Assembly (NCBI RefSeq): GCF_014203665.1
Contig: NZ_JACHJN010000003.1
Span: forward strand, 496,001 to 560,000
Direction of reading: 5' to 3'
Length of the DNA: 64,000 nucleotides
DNA from: Saccharothrix tamanrassetensis
GTDB taxonomy: Bacteria; Actinomycetota; Actinomycetes; Mycobacteriales; Pseudonocardiaceae
Every line of letters begins with the position of its first letter. The stretch's first letter is position 1. Both the position numbers and the translations under genes were made by a program. Shown piece by piece: positions 17,247 to 27,187 of this stretch. The notes beneath the pieces were generated by a model. That model was given only the letters and a program-made list of their open reading frames with translations. It was not told where the DNA came from and did not search any database.

Positions 17247-18266
17247 ATGGTCGCTACCGCCTACGTGGAGCGAACCTCTGACGGTGCGTACGACGGCATC
17301 GCGCCGGACGCCGCCTGGCGGGACGAGGTGCTGGAGCTGGCGCGCAGGCAGGACGCGGTGATCCTCGCGCACAACTACCAGCTCCCGGAGATCCAGGACA
17401 TCGCGCACCACACCGGCGACTCGCTGGCGCTCAGCCGCATCGCCGCGGCGAGCGACGCGTCGACCATCGTCTTCTGCGGCGTGCACTTCATGGCCGAGAC
17501 CGCGAAGATCCTGGCCCCGCACAAGACCGTGCTGATCCCGGACGAGCGCGCGGGCTGCTCGCTGGCCGACTCGATCACCGGCGACCAGCTGCGCGCGTGG
17601 AAGGCCGAGCACCCCGGCGCGGTCGTGGTGTCCTATGTGAACACCACCGCCGAGGTGAAGGCGGAGACGGACATCTGCTGCACGTCGTCGAACGCGGTGG
17701 ACGTGGTGGCGTCCATCCCGGCCGACCGCGAGGTGCTGTTCCTGCCCGACCAGTTCCTCGGCGCGCACGTGAAGCGCGAGACCGGCCGGCGGAACCTGCA
17801 CATCTGGGCGGGCGAGTGCCACGTCCACGCGGGCATCAACGGCCCCGAGCTGGCCGAGCGGGCGGCGGCGAACCCGGACGCCGACCTGTTCATCCACCCG
17901 GAGTGCGGCTGCGCCACCTCCGCGCTCTACCTAGCGGGCGAGGGCACCGTCCCGGCGGAGAAGGTGAAGATCCTCTCGACCGGCGACATGATCACCGCCG
18001 CCCGCAGCACCAGCGCGAAGTCGGTGCTGGTGGCCACCGAGATCGGCATGCTGCACCAGCTGCGCCGGGCCGCGCCGGAGATCGACTTCCGCGCGGTGAA
18101 CGACCGGGCTTCCTGCCGGTACATGAAGATGATCACCCCGACCGCGCTGCTGCGCTGCCTGCGCGAGGGCAAGGACGAGGTGCACGTCGACCTGGACACC
18201 GCGAAGCGGGCGCGGGGCGCCGTGCAGCGGATGATCGAGATCGGCAAGCCCGGCGGCGGCGAGTGA
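17247..18266 (+). CDS. nadA: Quinolinate synthase A
   Basis: A 339-residue 4Fe-4S dehydratase that condenses iminoaspartate with dihydroxyacetone phosphate to quinolinate. The likely cluster cysteines are C104 (RAGCSLADS), C191 (GECHVHAGI) and C290 (RASCRYMKM), one in each domain. [24 protein letters not shown] and HPECGC are family signatures. GAAGGAGG precedes the ATG. The stop overlaps the nadB GTG. It heads nadA-nadB-nadC. Confidence 0.97.
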   Translation: MVATAYVERTSDGAYDGIAPDAAWRDEVLELARRQDAVILAHNYQLPEIQDIAHHTGDSLALSRIAAASDASTIVFCGVHFMAETAKILAPHKTVLIPDERAGCSLADSITGDQLRAWKAEHPGAVVVSYVNTTAEVKAETDICCTSSNAVDVVASIPADREVLFLPDQFLGAHVKRETGRRNLHIWAGECHVHAGINGPELAERAAANPDADLFIHPECGCATSALYLAGEGTVPAEKVKILSTGDMITAARSTSAKSVLVATEIGMLHQLRRAAPEIDFRAVNDRASCRYMKMITPTALLRCLREGKDEVHVDLDTAKRARGAVQRMIEIGKPGGGE

Positions 18267-19882
18267 GCACCCCGCTGTGGGAGGCCCGTGCCGACCTGGT
18301 CGTGGTCGGCACGGGTGTCGCGGGGCTGACGGCGGCGCTGCGCGCGCGTGAGCTGGGGCTGCGGGTCCTCGTCGTCACCAAGGCGGAACAGCGGGAGGGC
18401 AACACCCGGTGGGCGCAGGGCGGTGTCGCGGTCGTGCTGCCGGACGAGCACGACGAGGGCGACACGGTCGACGCGCACATCCGCGACACGTTGGTCGCGG
18501 GCGCGGGTCTGTGCGACGAGGCCGCGGTGGCCGCGATCATCGCGGACGGCCCGGCGGCCGTGACCGGGCTGCGCCGACGGGGTGCGGTGTTCGACGCCGT
18601 CGGGAACGGCCGGCTGGCGCGCACCCGCGAGGGCGGGCACAGCGCGTTCCGCGTGGTGCACGCGGGAGGTGACGCGACCGGTGCCGAGGTGGAACGGGCG
18701 CTGCTCGCCGCTGCCGTCGACGGCCGGGTTCCGGTGCTGGAGCAGCACATCGCGGTGGACGCGGTGCGCACGCCGCTCGGCCAGGTGTGCGGGCTGCTGG
18801 TGCTGGACCCGAACGGGGTGCCGGGTGTGCTGACCGCGCCCGCCGTGCTGCTGGCCAGCGGCGGGCTGGGGCAGCTCTACCAGGCCACGTCCAACCCGGA
18901 GGTGGCGACCGGTGACGGTCTGGCGCTCGCGCTGCGGGCCGGCGCGGTGGCGGCGGACGTGGAGTTCGTCCAGTTCCACCCGACCGTCCTGTACACGGGA
19001 CGGGGCGCGCGCGGCCGGTGTCCGCTGGTGACCGAGGCGGTGCGCGGTGAGGGCGCGGTGCTGGTCGACGCGACCGGCGCGCGCGTGATGCGCGGCGTGC
19101 ACCCGTTGGAGGACCTGGCCCCGCGCGACGTCGTGGCGGCGGCCATCACCCGGCACATGGCGGGCGCGCCCGGTGGCGTGGACGACCACGTCTTCCTCGA
19201 CGCCACCGGCATCTCCGACTTCGCCCGCCGGTTCCCGACCGTGCACGCGGCGTGCGTCACGGCCGGTGTCGACCCGGCCGGGCAGCCCATCCCGGTCGCG
19301 CCCGCCGCGCACTTCGCGTGCGGCGGCGTGGTGTCCGATGTGGACGGACGGACCGGGGTGACCGGCCTGTACGCGGCGGGCGAGGTGGCCCGGACCGGGC
19401 TGCACGGCGCGAACCGGTTGGCGTCCAACAGCCTGCTCGAAGGACTGGTGGTCGGCACGCGGGCCGCCGAGGCGGTCGCGAGTGACCTCGCCCTGGGCGT
19501 GCTGGCCCGCTGCACGGCCACCGCGGAGCTGCCGACCGCCCCGGTGGCGGACCGGGACTCGTTGCAGCGCGTGATGAGCCGGTACGCGGCGATCGGCCGG
19601 GACGCCGAAGGCCTCGCCGTGGTCGGCTCGGTGCTCGACCTGTCCACTGTGGACCGCAAGCTGGACACCAGGGAACTGGTGGAGGACGCGGCGCTGACCG
19701 TGGCGGCGCGGGCGCTGATCGCCGCCGCTGCCGAACGCACCGAGTCGCGCGGCTGCCACGTGCGCACCGACTTCACCTCCCGCGACGACGTGGGGTGGCA
19801 GCGCAGCCAGGTGGTGCGGCTCAACCCGTCGGGTCAGCCCGTGCTGGCCGACCCGGCGACGGCTTCGAGGGGAGTGGCATGA
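18263..19882 (+). CDS. nadB: L-aspartate oxidase
   Basis: A 539-residue FAD enzyme that oxidises L-aspartate to iminoaspartate, the NadA substrate. The FAD-binding motif [15 protein letters not shown] is at about 14-28, the succinate-dehydrogenase-like block [18 protein letters not shown] follows, then [21 protein letters not shown] and the C-terminal [22 protein letters not shown]. The GTG start overlaps the nadA stop (GTGA), and the end overlaps nadC (ATGA). Confidence 0.97.
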   Translation: MSTPLWEARADLVVVGTGVAGLTAALRARELGLRVLVVTKAEQREGNTRWAQGGVAVVLPDEHDEGDTVDAHIRDTLVAGAGLCDEAAVAAIIADGPAAVTGLRRRGAVFDAVGNGRLARTREGGHSAFRVVHAGGDATGAEVERALLAAAVDGRVPVLEQHIAVDAVRTPLGQVCGLLVLDPNGVPGVLTAPAVLLASGGLGQLYQATSNPEVATGDGLALALRAGAVAADVEFVQFHPTVLYTGRGARGRCPLVTEAVRGEGAVLVDATGARVMRGVHPLEDLAPRDVVAAAITRHMAGAPGGVDDHVFLDATGISDFARRFPTVHAACVTAGVDPAGQPIPVAPAAHFACGGVVSDVDGRTGVTGLYAAGEVARTGLHGANRLASNSLLEGLVVGTRAAEAVASDLALGVLARCTATAELPTAPVADRDSLQRVMSRYAAIGRDAEGLAVVGSVLDLSTVDRKLDTRELVEDAALTVAARALIAAAAERTESRGCHVRTDFTSRDDVGWQRSQVVRLNPSGQPVLADPATASRGVA

Positions 19883-20793
19883 CTTCCGCAGACCCGCACG
19901 ACGGCCCGAAGAACAGGCCCGACACCAGGCCCGACACCGGAGTGCCCGGCGCCGGACCCGACATCGGGCTCGACCTGGACGACCTGCGCCGGGTGATCAC
20001 CACGGCGCTCACCGAGGACCTCCGCTACGGCGCGGACGCGACGACCGAGGCGACGGTGCCCGCCGACGCGGTGGCCGTCGCCGAGCTCACGCCGCGCCAA
20101 GCCGGTGTGCTGGCCGGGATCCCGGTGGCGCTCGCGGTGTTCGAGGAGGTCCTGGACTTCGAGGTGCTGGCGCGCCGGGACGACGGCGACAAGGCCGTCC
20201 CCGGCGAGCCGGCGCTGGTGCTGCGCGGACCGGTGCGGGGTCTGCTCACCGCCGAACGGACCGCGCTGAACCTGCTGTGCCACCTGTCCGGCATCGCGAC
20301 CCTCACCGCCGCGTGGGTGGCCGAGATCGCCGAGACCCGCGCGCGAGTGCGGGACTCCCGCAAGACCCTGCCGGGCCTGCGGCTGCTGGAGAAGTACGCG
20401 GTGCGCTGCGGCGGGGGCGTCAACCACCGGCTCGGCCTCGGCGACGCCGTGCTGATCAAGGACAACCACGTGCGCGCGGCCGGCTCGGTCACCGCCGCGA
20501 TGGCCGCCGTGCGCACCCACGCCCCGCACCTGCCGTGCGAGGTGGAGGTGGATTCCCTGGCCCAGTTGGACGAAGCCGTCGCCGAGGGCGCGGAACTGGT
20601 GCTGCTGGACAACTTCACGGTCGCCGAGTGCGCGGAAGCCGTGCGGCGGGCGCGCGGCGTCCGGCTGGAGGCGTCCGGGGGGCTCACGCTGGACGTGGCC
20701 CGCGCCTACGCCGAAACCGGCGTGGACTACCTGGCGGTGGGTGGGCTGACGCACTCCGCGCCCGCCCTGGACCTGGGGATGGACCTGCGCTGA
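19879..20793 (+). CDS. nadC: Nicotinate-nucleotide pyrophosphorylase (quinolinate phosphoribosyltransferase)
   Basis: A 304-residue enzyme converting quinolinate and PRPP to nicotinate mononucleotide. Signatures are ALTEDLRYGADATTEAT, NLLCHLSGIAT, RDSRKTLPGLRLLEKYAV, GGGVNHRLGLGD, LIKDNH and EASGGLTLD. A hydrophilic 30-residue N-terminal extension rich in Pro and Asp precedes the domain. The ATG overlaps the nadB stop (ATGA). A strong hairpin begins at its stop codon. Confidence 0.96.
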   Translation: MTSADPHDGPKNRPDTRPDTGVPGAGPDIGLDLDDLRRVITTALTEDLRYGADATTEATVPADAVAVAELTPRQAGVLAGIPVALAVFEEVLDFEVLARRDDGDKAVPGEPALVLRGPVRGLLTAERTALNLLCHLSGIATLTAAWVAEIAETRARVRDSRKTLPGLRLLEKYAVRCGGGVNHRLGLGDAVLIKDNHVRAAGSVTAAMAAVRTHAPHLPCEVEVDSLAQLDEAVAEGAELVLLDNFTVAECAEAVRRARGVRLEASGGLTLDVARAYAETGVDYLAVGGLTHSAPALDLGMDLR

Positions 20794-20841
20794 GCGGCTG
20801 CCCGCGCCCCCGTGGTGAGGGCGCGGGCTCCTGCCCGCTCA
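20791..20841. terminator. Bidirectional terminator hairpin between nadC and the DUF2382 gene
   Basis: A perfect 10-bp inner stem (GCCCGCGCCC at 20800-20809 with GGGCGCGGGC at 20819-20828) is flanked by a second pair of arms, TGAGCGG at 20791-20797 and CCGCTCA at 20835-20841. The outer arms contain the stop codons of both convergent genes. Confidence 0.85.
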
Positions 20842-21729
20842 GGCCTTGTCGCCACGTGCGACCCCGCCGCGTCCGGTTCCGCCACGCCGGATCTCGCGTC
20901 CGGTCTCGTCCCGCTCGACCTCGACGCGCTCGCTGCGCACCTGGTCGCCGACCTCCTGCTGCTCGGTCACCGTCCGCTTGTCCAGCCGCACCTTCTCCAC
21001 CGGCTCGACGCGCTTGTCCACCACCGGCTCCTGCCGCCTCAGCCTCACCTCGGCGGACTCCTCGGTGAACGCTTCGCCGGTCTCCCCTTCGGCGGGCTCG
21101 CTCACCACCCGCACCTCCTCGTGGGTCACCGGCACGGTCACGTTCTTCTGCTCGGTGACGACGTGCTTGACCAGCCGCACCCGGCCGGCTTCGACCTCGC
21201 GGGTGCCCACGTCGAGGTGCTCCTCGTACCGGGTCACCGACCCGTCGTCGGAGGTCCTGCCCCGCCCGCCGCGCACCTGGCCGCCCTGGGCCTGGTCGGG
21301 CCGGGAGACCTGCTCGGGCCGGGAGACCTGGTCGGCGCGGGTCTGCTGACCCGGGCCGGGCTTGCGGACCTGGCCGCCGCGCGGCATGCGGTCGTGCTCG
21401 CCGGTGTTCGCGGTCGGGATCATGCCGTAGTACCGGTACAGCTCGTCCTGCTGCGCGTCGGACATGTGCTGGTCTTCGACGTCGATCCGCGGCGCGTCCT
21501 TGACCTGCTGCTTCTCCACGGGAACGGTGATGTGGCCCTTGTCGATCCGGGCGTCCTGGATCGGCACGAACGTCTCCTTGAGGCCGAACAGCCCGGTGTG
21601 CACCGAAGCCCACATCGGCCGCCCGTCCCGGTCGTCCAGCCACACCTGCTTGACCGCACCGATCCGCTCGCCGTGCGAGTCCAGCACGTCGCAGTCGTAC
21701 AGCCGGTCCACTTCGGCCTGGTTGATCAT
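20839..21729 (-). CDS. PRC-barrel and DUF2382 domain protein
   Basis: A 296-residue acidic, cytosolic protein. Residues 1-75 form a PRC-barrel (LYDCDVLDSHGERIGAVKQVWLDD...FVPI), a Gly/Gln/Pro-rich linker follows (about 100-165), and the C-terminal DUF2382 domain has alternating charged strands (RYEEHLDVGTREVEAGRVRL, KHVVTEQKNVTVPVTHEEVRV). Related proteins are often general-stress genes in actinobacteria. On the reverse strand GGGTAAT lies about 50 bp upstream, a sigma-B/H-like -10, but no good -35 could be paired. Start ATG at 21729 follows GAAGGGAA. Confidence 0.88.
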   Translation of the reverse strand: MINQAEVDRLYDCDVLDSHGERIGAVKQVWLDDRDGRPMWASVHTGLFGLKETFVPIQDARIDKGHITVPVEKQQVKDAPRIDVEDQHMSDAQQDELYRYYGMIPTANTGEHDRMPRGGQVRKPGPGQQTRADQVSRPEQVSRPDQAQGGQVRGGRGRTSDDGSVTRYEEHLDVGTREVEAGRVRLVKHVVTEQKNVTVPVTHEEVRVVSEPAEGETGEAFTEESAEVRLRRQEPVVDKRVEPVEKVRLDKRTVTEQQEVGDQVRSERVEVERDETGREIRRGGTGRGGVARGDKA

Positions 21730-21883
21730 GGTGTTCCCTTCGCCTGGTCCGTCACTGCGAAGGCGGATTACCCCTGACCTGGAACAACCCATCGACCGTC
21801 ACCCGGACGTGTGGCTCGTTCCCCCCGAAAGAGACTCGGATATCGCCGGCTCTACCCGGGGTCTGCCCGCGAGGGCGGTAGCG

Positions 21884-22657
21884 CTACAGCCTGCGATTGG
21901 CGAGCACGGGCAGTGCGCGCCTGGCCTGCTCGACCGCCGCCACGTCCACGTCCACCACGATCACGCCGGGCTCCGGACCCAACTGCTGCTCCACCGCCCC
22001 CAGCGGTGACGCGACCGTGCTGTACCCGATGCCGGTGGGCGCACCGCCGTGGTCCTCGCGCGGGTCGGCCTGCCCGCACGCCAGCACCCACGACGTGCAG
22101 TCCAGCGCACGTGCCCGCACCAACAGCTCCCACTGCTCGCGCTTGCCCGGCCCCGACCCCCACGAGGCGCCCAGGAGCACCGCGGACGCGCCTTCGTCGG
22201 CCAACGCCCGGAACAGTTCCGGGAAACGCACGTCGTAGCACGTCGCCAGCCCGAAGGTGACCCCGTCCACCTCGATGGTCACCGGTTCCGCACCCGGCGC
22301 GACGGTCCGCGACTCGGTGAAGCCGAAGGCGTCGAACAAGTGGATCTTGTCGTACCCGACGTGCATCCCGCCGCCGGTCGCCAACAGGGTGTTGGCGACC
22401 CGTCCGTCCGGCGACGGCGTGAACATGCCCGCCACGACCACCACGCCTTGTTCGTCCGCGATCTCGCGCACAGCCGTCGCCCACGGCCCGTCCAGCGGCT
22501 CGGCCACCGGTCCCAGCGGCACGCCGAACCGGCACATCGCCGCCTCCGGGAACACCACCACCCGCGCCCCCGCCGCGCGTTCGACGCCGCTGCGCAGCAG
22601 GTCGAGGTTCGCCGACGGGTCGGTGGACGACGTGATCTGGCAGAGCGCGACACGCAT
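21884..22657 (-). CDS. Carbon-nitrogen hydrolase (nitrilase superfamily amidase)
   Basis: A 257-residue member with the full catalytic triad: E38 in VVFPEAA, K104 in GYDKIHLFDAF and C140 in LATCYDVRFPELFR. Sequence around the cysteine and the length fit the omega-amidase/deaminated-glutathione-amidase branch (Nit1/Nit2-like), which repairs side products of transamination. It could also be another amide hydrolase. It stands alone, divergent from the binding-protein gene 28 bp away. Confidence 0.9.
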   Translation of the reverse strand: MRVALCQITSSTDPSANLDLLRSGVERAAGARVVVFPEAAMCRFGVPLGPVAEPLDGPWATAVREIADEQGVVVVAGMFTPSPDGRVANTLLATGGGMHVGYDKIHLFDAFGFTESRTVAPGAEPVTIEVDGVTFGLATCYDVRFPELFRALADEGASAVLLGASWGSGPGKREQWELLVRARALDCTSWVLACGQADPREDHGGAPTGIGYSTVASPLGAVEQQLGPEPGVIVVDVDVAAVEQARRALPVLANRRL

Positions 22658-22685
22658 ACCCCCACTCTAGGTAGTGTCAGGTCCC

Positions 22686-24233
22686 GTGCGCCCCCTGTTG
22701 CCCCCGCTCGTCCTGGTCGCCGTGCTCGCCGCCGCCGGGTGCACGGGTGGGACGACACCCAACGCGGAAGGCACCGCCGACGGCAGTTCGATCGTGCTGG
22801 CCGACGCCGCGGAACCGGCCACGCTGAACCCGTTGCTCGGCTACGGCCGCGAGGGCGTGTCCAAGATCTACGACGGGCTGGTGGAGCACCGCGCGGACCG
22901 TTCGCTGCGGCCCCAGCTCGCCGCCGACCTGCCGAAGCCCTCCGCCGACGGCCTGTCGTGGACGGTGCGGCTGCGCGACGGCGTGAAGTTCACCGACGGC
23001 TCGTCGTTCGGGCCGGAGGACGTGGTCGCCACCTACCGGGCGCTGCTGGACCCGGCGGCGGGCTCCACCGAACGGCCCCTGTTCGGCAGCCTGACCGGGG
23101 TCGAGCAGCTCGACGTGCACACCGTCCGGTTCGCGCTGGCCAAGCCGTGGGCGGCGTTCCCGCACCTGCTGGCGCTGGGCGTGCTGCCCAGCGAGGCGCT
23201 CGCCGTGCCGCTGAAGGACGTGAAACCGGTCGGCACCGGCCCGTACAAGCTGGCGGAGTGGCGCAAGGGCGACCGGATGGTGCTGGAGTCCAACCCGGCG
23301 CACTTCGCCGGCGAACCCGCCATCCGCAAGCTGACCGTCGTCTTCGTCCCGGACGACAACACCCGCGCCCAGCGCATGCAGGCGGGCGAGTTCGACGGCG
23401 CGGAACTCCCGCCCCGGCTGGCCGAGCCGTTCGGCGGCACCAGCGGGATGCGCGTGGTGACCCACCGCTCCACCGACCTGCGCGCCGTCACCCTCCCCAC
23501 GGCCGACCCGGTGACCGGCGACCCGGCGGTCCGGATGGCCCTCAACCACGCGGTGAACCGCAAGAGCGTGGTGGACAACCTCTTGGGCGGCAAGGGAACC
23601 CCGGCCGCCACCCCGATCCCGGACACCATGCCGGAGTTCCACGACCCGGCCGCGATCTTCGCCTACGACAAGGCGCTGGCGGACCTCCTGCTGGACCAGG
23701 CGGGTTGGACGCGCGGCGAGGACGGCGTGCGCGCCCGCAACGGCGTTCCCGCCCGGTTCACCCTGATGTACCCGATCGGCGACGTGGTCCGCGCCGACCT
23801 CGCGACGGCCTTCGTGGCGGACGCCAGGGCGGTGGGCGTGGACGTGCAGCTGGCCGGGCTGAGCTGGGAGGCCATCAGCCCCCGCCTCGGTCGGGACGCC
23901 CTGCTGCACGGCGGCGGCACCCCGTTCGACCCGGACCTGACGGCCCACCAGCCGCTGCACACCGGCAACCCGTGGGGCTACACCAACTCCCAGGTGGACG
24001 CCGCCCTGGACACCGGCCGCACGCTGCTGGACCCGGCGCAGCGCACGGCGGCGTACCGGCAGTTCCAGCACGCCTACCTGGCCGCGCCGGGCATGGTCGT
24101 GCTCGCGGCCGTGCAGCACGTGTATGTCCTGCGCGACAACTGGACCGGCTACCAGGACGTCGTCGACCCGCACACCCACGGGGCGCTGTCGTGGGGGCCT
24201 TGGTGGAACCTGGAGAAGTGGAAGGCCCGCTGA
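22686..24233 (+). CDS. ABC transporter solute-binding lipoprotein, peptide/opine type (family 5)
   Basis: A 515-residue exported lipoprotein. A short signal sequence ends in the lipobox LAAAGC (C19). The mature part has family-5 signatures: LVEHRADRSLRPQLAADLP, WTVRLRDGVKFTDGSSFGPEDVVATYRALLDP (spread over about 80-115), GTGPYKLAEW and VRMALNHAVNRKSVVDNLL. GTG at 22686 is preferred; a GTG at 22674 is possible. No permease or ATPase gene is adjacent, so it is an orphan that must work with components elsewhere. The ligand is unknown (oligopeptide, nickel or opine are the family options). Confidence 0.9.
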   Translation: MRPLLPPLVLVAVLAAAGCTGGTTPNAEGTADGSSIVLADAAEPATLNPLLGYGREGVSKIYDGLVEHRADRSLRPQLAADLPKPSADGLSWTVRLRDGVKFTDGSSFGPEDVVATYRALLDPAAGSTERPLFGSLTGVEQLDVHTVRFALAKPWAAFPHLLALGVLPSEALAVPLKDVKPVGTGPYKLAEWRKGDRMVLESNPAHFAGEPAIRKLTVVFVPDDNTRAQRMQAGEFDGAELPPRLAEPFGGTSGMRVVTHRSTDLRAVTLPTADPVTGDPAVRMALNHAVNRKSVVDNLLGGKGTPAATPIPDTMPEFHDPAAIFAYDKALADLLLDQAGWTRGEDGVRARNGVPARFTLMYPIGDVVRADLATAFVADARAVGVDVQLAGLSWEAISPRLGRDALLHGGGTPFDPDLTAHQPLHTGNPWGYTNSQVDAALDTGRTLLDPAQRTAAYRQFQHAYLAAPGMVVLAAVQHVYVLRDNWTGYQDVVDPHTHGALSWGPWWNLEKWKAR

Positions 24234-24265
24234 GCCCCGCCCCCGGGCCGACGCGCACCTCCCGG

Positions 24266-24370
24266 CCGGCCCGTACCCCGCCGGCCCGTACCCCGCCGGC
24301 CCGTACCCCGCCGGCCCGTACCCCGCCGGCCCGTGTCCCTGCGGCCCGTACCCCTGTGGCCGGCACCTCG
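24266..24370. repeat. 15-bp tandem repeat (VNTR-like)
   Basis: CCGGCCCGTACCCCG occurs four times exactly (24266-24325) and three more times in degenerate form to 24370, just after the binding-protein gene and 86 bp before the aminotransferase. All the frames stay open because the unit is a multiple of three, but nothing suggests that it is translated. Confidence 0.92.
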
Positions 24371-24455
24371 CGCCGGCCCCGCCCCATGGTGTAGACGGAG
24401 AGGTGAGCGGCCGACACGGGACGTCCGGACCGGCCCGGGACCTCGGGGGACCACC

Positions 24456-25631
24456 ATGTTCGACCTCGCCGCCGTCCGCGCCGACACCCCGGCCGCGAGC
24501 CGCCGCGTCTTCCTGGACTCCGCGGGCTCCTCGCTGCCGCCCCGGCCGGTGCTGGACGAGGTGATCGGCCACCTGGGACGCGAAGCCGAGATCGGCGGGT
24601 ACGGGGCCGCCCGGGAACGCGAGGACGACCTGGAAGCCGGCTACGGGGTGTTCGCCGAACTCCTCGGCGCGGAGCCGGACGAGATCGCGTTCACCGACAG
24701 CGCCACGCGGTCCTGGCTGGCCGCGTTCGACGCCGTCCCGCTGGCCGAAGGCGACCGGGTCCTGGTGACGGAGGTCGAGTACGCGGGCAACGCCATCCCG
24801 ATCCTGCACCGCGCCGGGCAGGTCGGCGCGCGGGTGGAGGCGATCCCCTCGGACGGCGCGGGCCAGGTCGACGTGGCGGCCCTGGAGGAGATGCTCGACG
24901 AGCGGGTCAAGCTGGTCTCACTGGTCCACGTCCCCACCAACAGCGGCCTGGTCAACCCGGCCAGGGAGGTCGCCGACGCGGCCCACGAGGTGGGGGCGCT
25001 GGTGCTGCTGGACGCGTGCCAGTCCATCGGCCAGCTCCCGGTGAGGGCCGACGAACTGGGCGTGGACCTGATCTCCGCGACCGGGCGCAAGTGGCTGCGC
25101 GGTCCGCGCGGCACGGGCGTTCTCGTGGTGCGGCGCGACGTGCGGCACAGGCTGGTGCCTAGGCTGGTCGACCTGCACAGCGGCGAGTGGGTCGCGCCGC
25201 AGGAGATCAAGCTGCGGGAGGACGCCCGCGTTTACGAGCTGTGGGAGGCGAGCTTCGCCGACCGGCTCGGTCTCATCGCCGCCGCGAAGTACGCCCTGGA
25301 CCTCGGTCTGGACGACATCACGCGCGAGGTCCGGGCCAGGGCGGAGCAGTTGCGGCAGGGGCTCGCCGCGCTGCCGGGGGTCGACGTGCGGGACATCGGC
25401 GAGCAGAAGGCGGGCATCGTCACGTTCACCGTCGCCGGCCGCCGGGCCGTGGAGATGCGCGAACTGCTCGCCGGGCACGGCGTCACGGTCAGCACCAGCC
25501 ACGTGGGCTCGACGCTGCTGGACATGACCCGGCGCGGGCTCGACGAGGTGGTGCGGGCGTCCGCCCACTACTTCGTCGAGCCCGCGCAGGTCGATCAGGC
25601 GGTGGAGGCGGTCAGCAGGTGCGGCCGATGA
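24456..25631 (+). CDS. Class V aminotransferase (EgtE/isopenicillin-N-epimerase-like)
   Basis: A 391-residue PLP enzyme of the NifS/CsdA fold. It has FLDSAGSSLPP at the start, the HVPTNSGLVNP and LLDACQSIGQLPV blocks, and the PLP lysine K212 in SATGRKWLRGPRGTG. A short active-site loop without a catalytic cysteine argues against a cysteine desulphurase; the sequence is closer to the EgtE lyase and epimerase branch. No ergothioneine genes are nearby, so the substrate is open. The 3' end overlaps the convergent carboxypeptidase gene by 20 bp. Confidence 0.88.
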   Translation: MFDLAAVRADTPAASRRVFLDSAGSSLPPRPVLDEVIGHLGREAEIGGYGAAREREDDLEAGYGVFAELLGAEPDEIAFTDSATRSWLAAFDAVPLAEGDRVLVTEVEYAGNAIPILHRAGQVGARVEAIPSDGAGQVDVAALEEMLDERVKLVSLVHVPTNSGLVNPAREVADAAHEVGALVLLDACQSIGQLPVRADELGVDLISATGRKWLRGPRGTGVLVVRRDVRHRLVPRLVDLHSGEWVAPQEIKLREDARVYELWEASFADRLGLIAAAKYALDLGLDDITREVRARAEQLRQGLAALPGVDVRDIGEQKAGIVTFTVAGRRAVEMRELLAGHGVTVSTSHVGSTLLDMTRRGLDEVVRASAHYFVEPAQVDQAVEAVSRCGR

Positions 25632-26919
25632 TGCGCGGCGCGCAGTCCGAGTAGCTCAGGAACAGCTCCACGGCGCTGTCGTTCCGGGCGGTCTGCGGTG
25701 CGATGGCGGTGTCACGCGGGTAGAAACCACTGGTGCCGCTCGCAGACTTGGGGTACATCTCGAAGGTGTAGCTCCAGATCTTGTGGGCGTTCCACATCCA
25801 GTCGTTGACGCTGCCGTCGGTGACGTACAGGTCGCTGGACTGCTGTGGCGTGTAGTTGTTCAGCGCCGCCATCCGCCGGCCGAGCGTGGCGAACACGTTG
25901 GCCTGGGTGGCGTCCAGGCCGGGCGCGGTGTCGTTGTAGGTGTAGCCGTACGGCCACAGGATCAGCTCGGAGTAGGTGTGCCAGTCGATGTGCGTCTTGA
26001 TCTGCTGCACACCGCCCACGACCCGGCCGTTCACGAAGTCGCGCACGCGCTGCGTCTCGGGTGCCGAGAACGCCGACGGGCCGCGGTAGGTCTCGCTGGA
26101 CGGGCTGCCGCTGGAGCCGCCGCAGCAACCCCACTGGTAGCCCCAGTTGCGGTTCGGGTCGGTGCCCTGGCCCTGCCGGTTCTTCCGCCACGCGCGGAAC
26201 GTGCCGGACGCGATGTCGTACTCCGCGCCGTCCGGGTTGACGCTGGGGATGACCCAGATCTCCCGCGAGTCGACCAGGTTCTTGATGGTCGGGTTGGTGG
26301 CGTAGCCGTCGGTGTACTGCTTGATGATGCGCAGGCACATCTCGACGGTCAGGTGCTCACGGGCGTGCTGGTTGCAGGTGAACAGCACCTCCGGCTCGTT
26401 CTCGTCGGTACCGGCGTTGTCGCTGATCTTCAGCGCCCACAGGTCGCGGTTCTCGTAGGACTTGCCGATGCTGCTCAGCTTCACCAGGGCACCGTGGTCG
26501 GTGACGGTCTGGTTCAGCTCGGCGACCATCTCCCGGTGGTTGTGGTAGCCGGTGTAGCCGGACGGGAAGTCCTGGGCGTTCACGTCGCCGGTGCGGTCGG
26601 TGAAGTCGGCCTTGCCGAGCGCGCCGAGTTCGGCATCGGCGTCACCGAGGCTCTTCACCGGCAGGCCGGTGGCGCGCAAAGCCCACTGCTGCCGGGGCTC
26701 GGCGATCACGGTGAGCGTCGACCCGTTCAGGCCGAGCACGTCGACCCCGGTCCGAGCCACCTTGGTGCGGGCCTCCGGGGTCGACGCGGTGACCTCGAAC
26801 ATGACCCGTTCGGGTGTACTGGTCGTGCTCGGCTGAGCCATCACGGTGTTGAAGGGCAACACCAGGGTCAGGCAAGCGCCGAGCGCGGCGGCCACGAGGC
26901 CGCGCCGCTTGGATGACAT
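25612..26919 (-). CDS. Secreted zinc carboxypeptidase (M14 family)
   Basis: A 435-residue exported metallopeptidase resembling Streptomyces griseus carboxypeptidase and carboxypeptidase T. The signal peptide covers 1-28 (cleavage after VMA), and a propeptide runs to about residue 110. Zinc ligands are H185 and E188 (NQHAREHLTVE) and H314 (DWHTYSE). The substrate arginine is R257 in DPNRNWGYQW and the general base is E387 in YTFEMYP. Paired cysteines (C265/C266, C426/C435) suggest disulphides. It probably trims C-terminal residues from extracellular peptides. Confidence 0.94.
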   Translation of the reverse strand: MSSKRRGLVAAALGACLTLVLPFNTVMAQPSTTSTPERVMFEVTASTPEARTKVARTGVDVLGLNGSTLTVIAEPRQQWALRATGLPVKSLGDADAELGALGKADFTDRTGDVNAQDFPSGYTGYHNHREMVAELNQTVTDHGALVKLSSIGKSYENRDLWALKISDNAGTDENEPEVLFTCNQHAREHLTVEMCLRIIKQYTDGYATNPTIKNLVDSREIWVIPSVNPDGAEYDIASGTFRAWRKNRQGQGTDPNRNWGYQWGCCGGSSGSPSSETYRGPSAFSAPETQRVRDFVNGRVVGGVQQIKTHIDWHTYSELILWPYGYTYNDTAPGLDATQANVFATLGRRMAALNNYTPQQSSDLYVTDGSVNDWMWNAHKIWSYTFEMYPKSASGTSGFYPRDTAIAPQTARNDSAVELFLSYSDCAPRIIGRTC

Positions 26920-27187
26920 GAAGCCTCCATCATGTGCAGGGTGTGCGACGGAGTTTGCCTACGCAGCGTGGCCCGCAGATCACAGATCGGCATAGCCCCC
27001 GATTGTCGGGTTCGCGGTCCCGGGTCCGACTGACAGTTAACAGTCGCTCACGCAACTTCCGTATTCCGCAATTTTACGGCTGTTCGGCCTAGCGTCGGCC
27101 CGGTGTTCGGCCTAGTGTCGGTCACTGATTAGCTGGCAACGCTTTTTCGGGGAGGGGCGTTCGTTCACGCGACGAGGCGGGGCAGCT
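26920..27187. other. Intergenic region, divergent promoters
   Basis: About 270 bp between the carboxypeptidase and the anchored-protein gene. It contains an A/T-richer stretch (27045-27080) and two direct copies of TGTTCGGCCTAG-Y-GTCGG at 27081 and 27104, 23 bp apart, each ending in a TAGYGT hexamer that could be a -10 element for the forward gene. No gene seen. Confidence 0.5.

Noticed and set aside
22677-24809. A 710-codon reverse-strand frame across the binding-protein gene
   Set aside because: Antisense to a recognisable family-5 binding protein with lipobox; composition is typical of a shadow frame.
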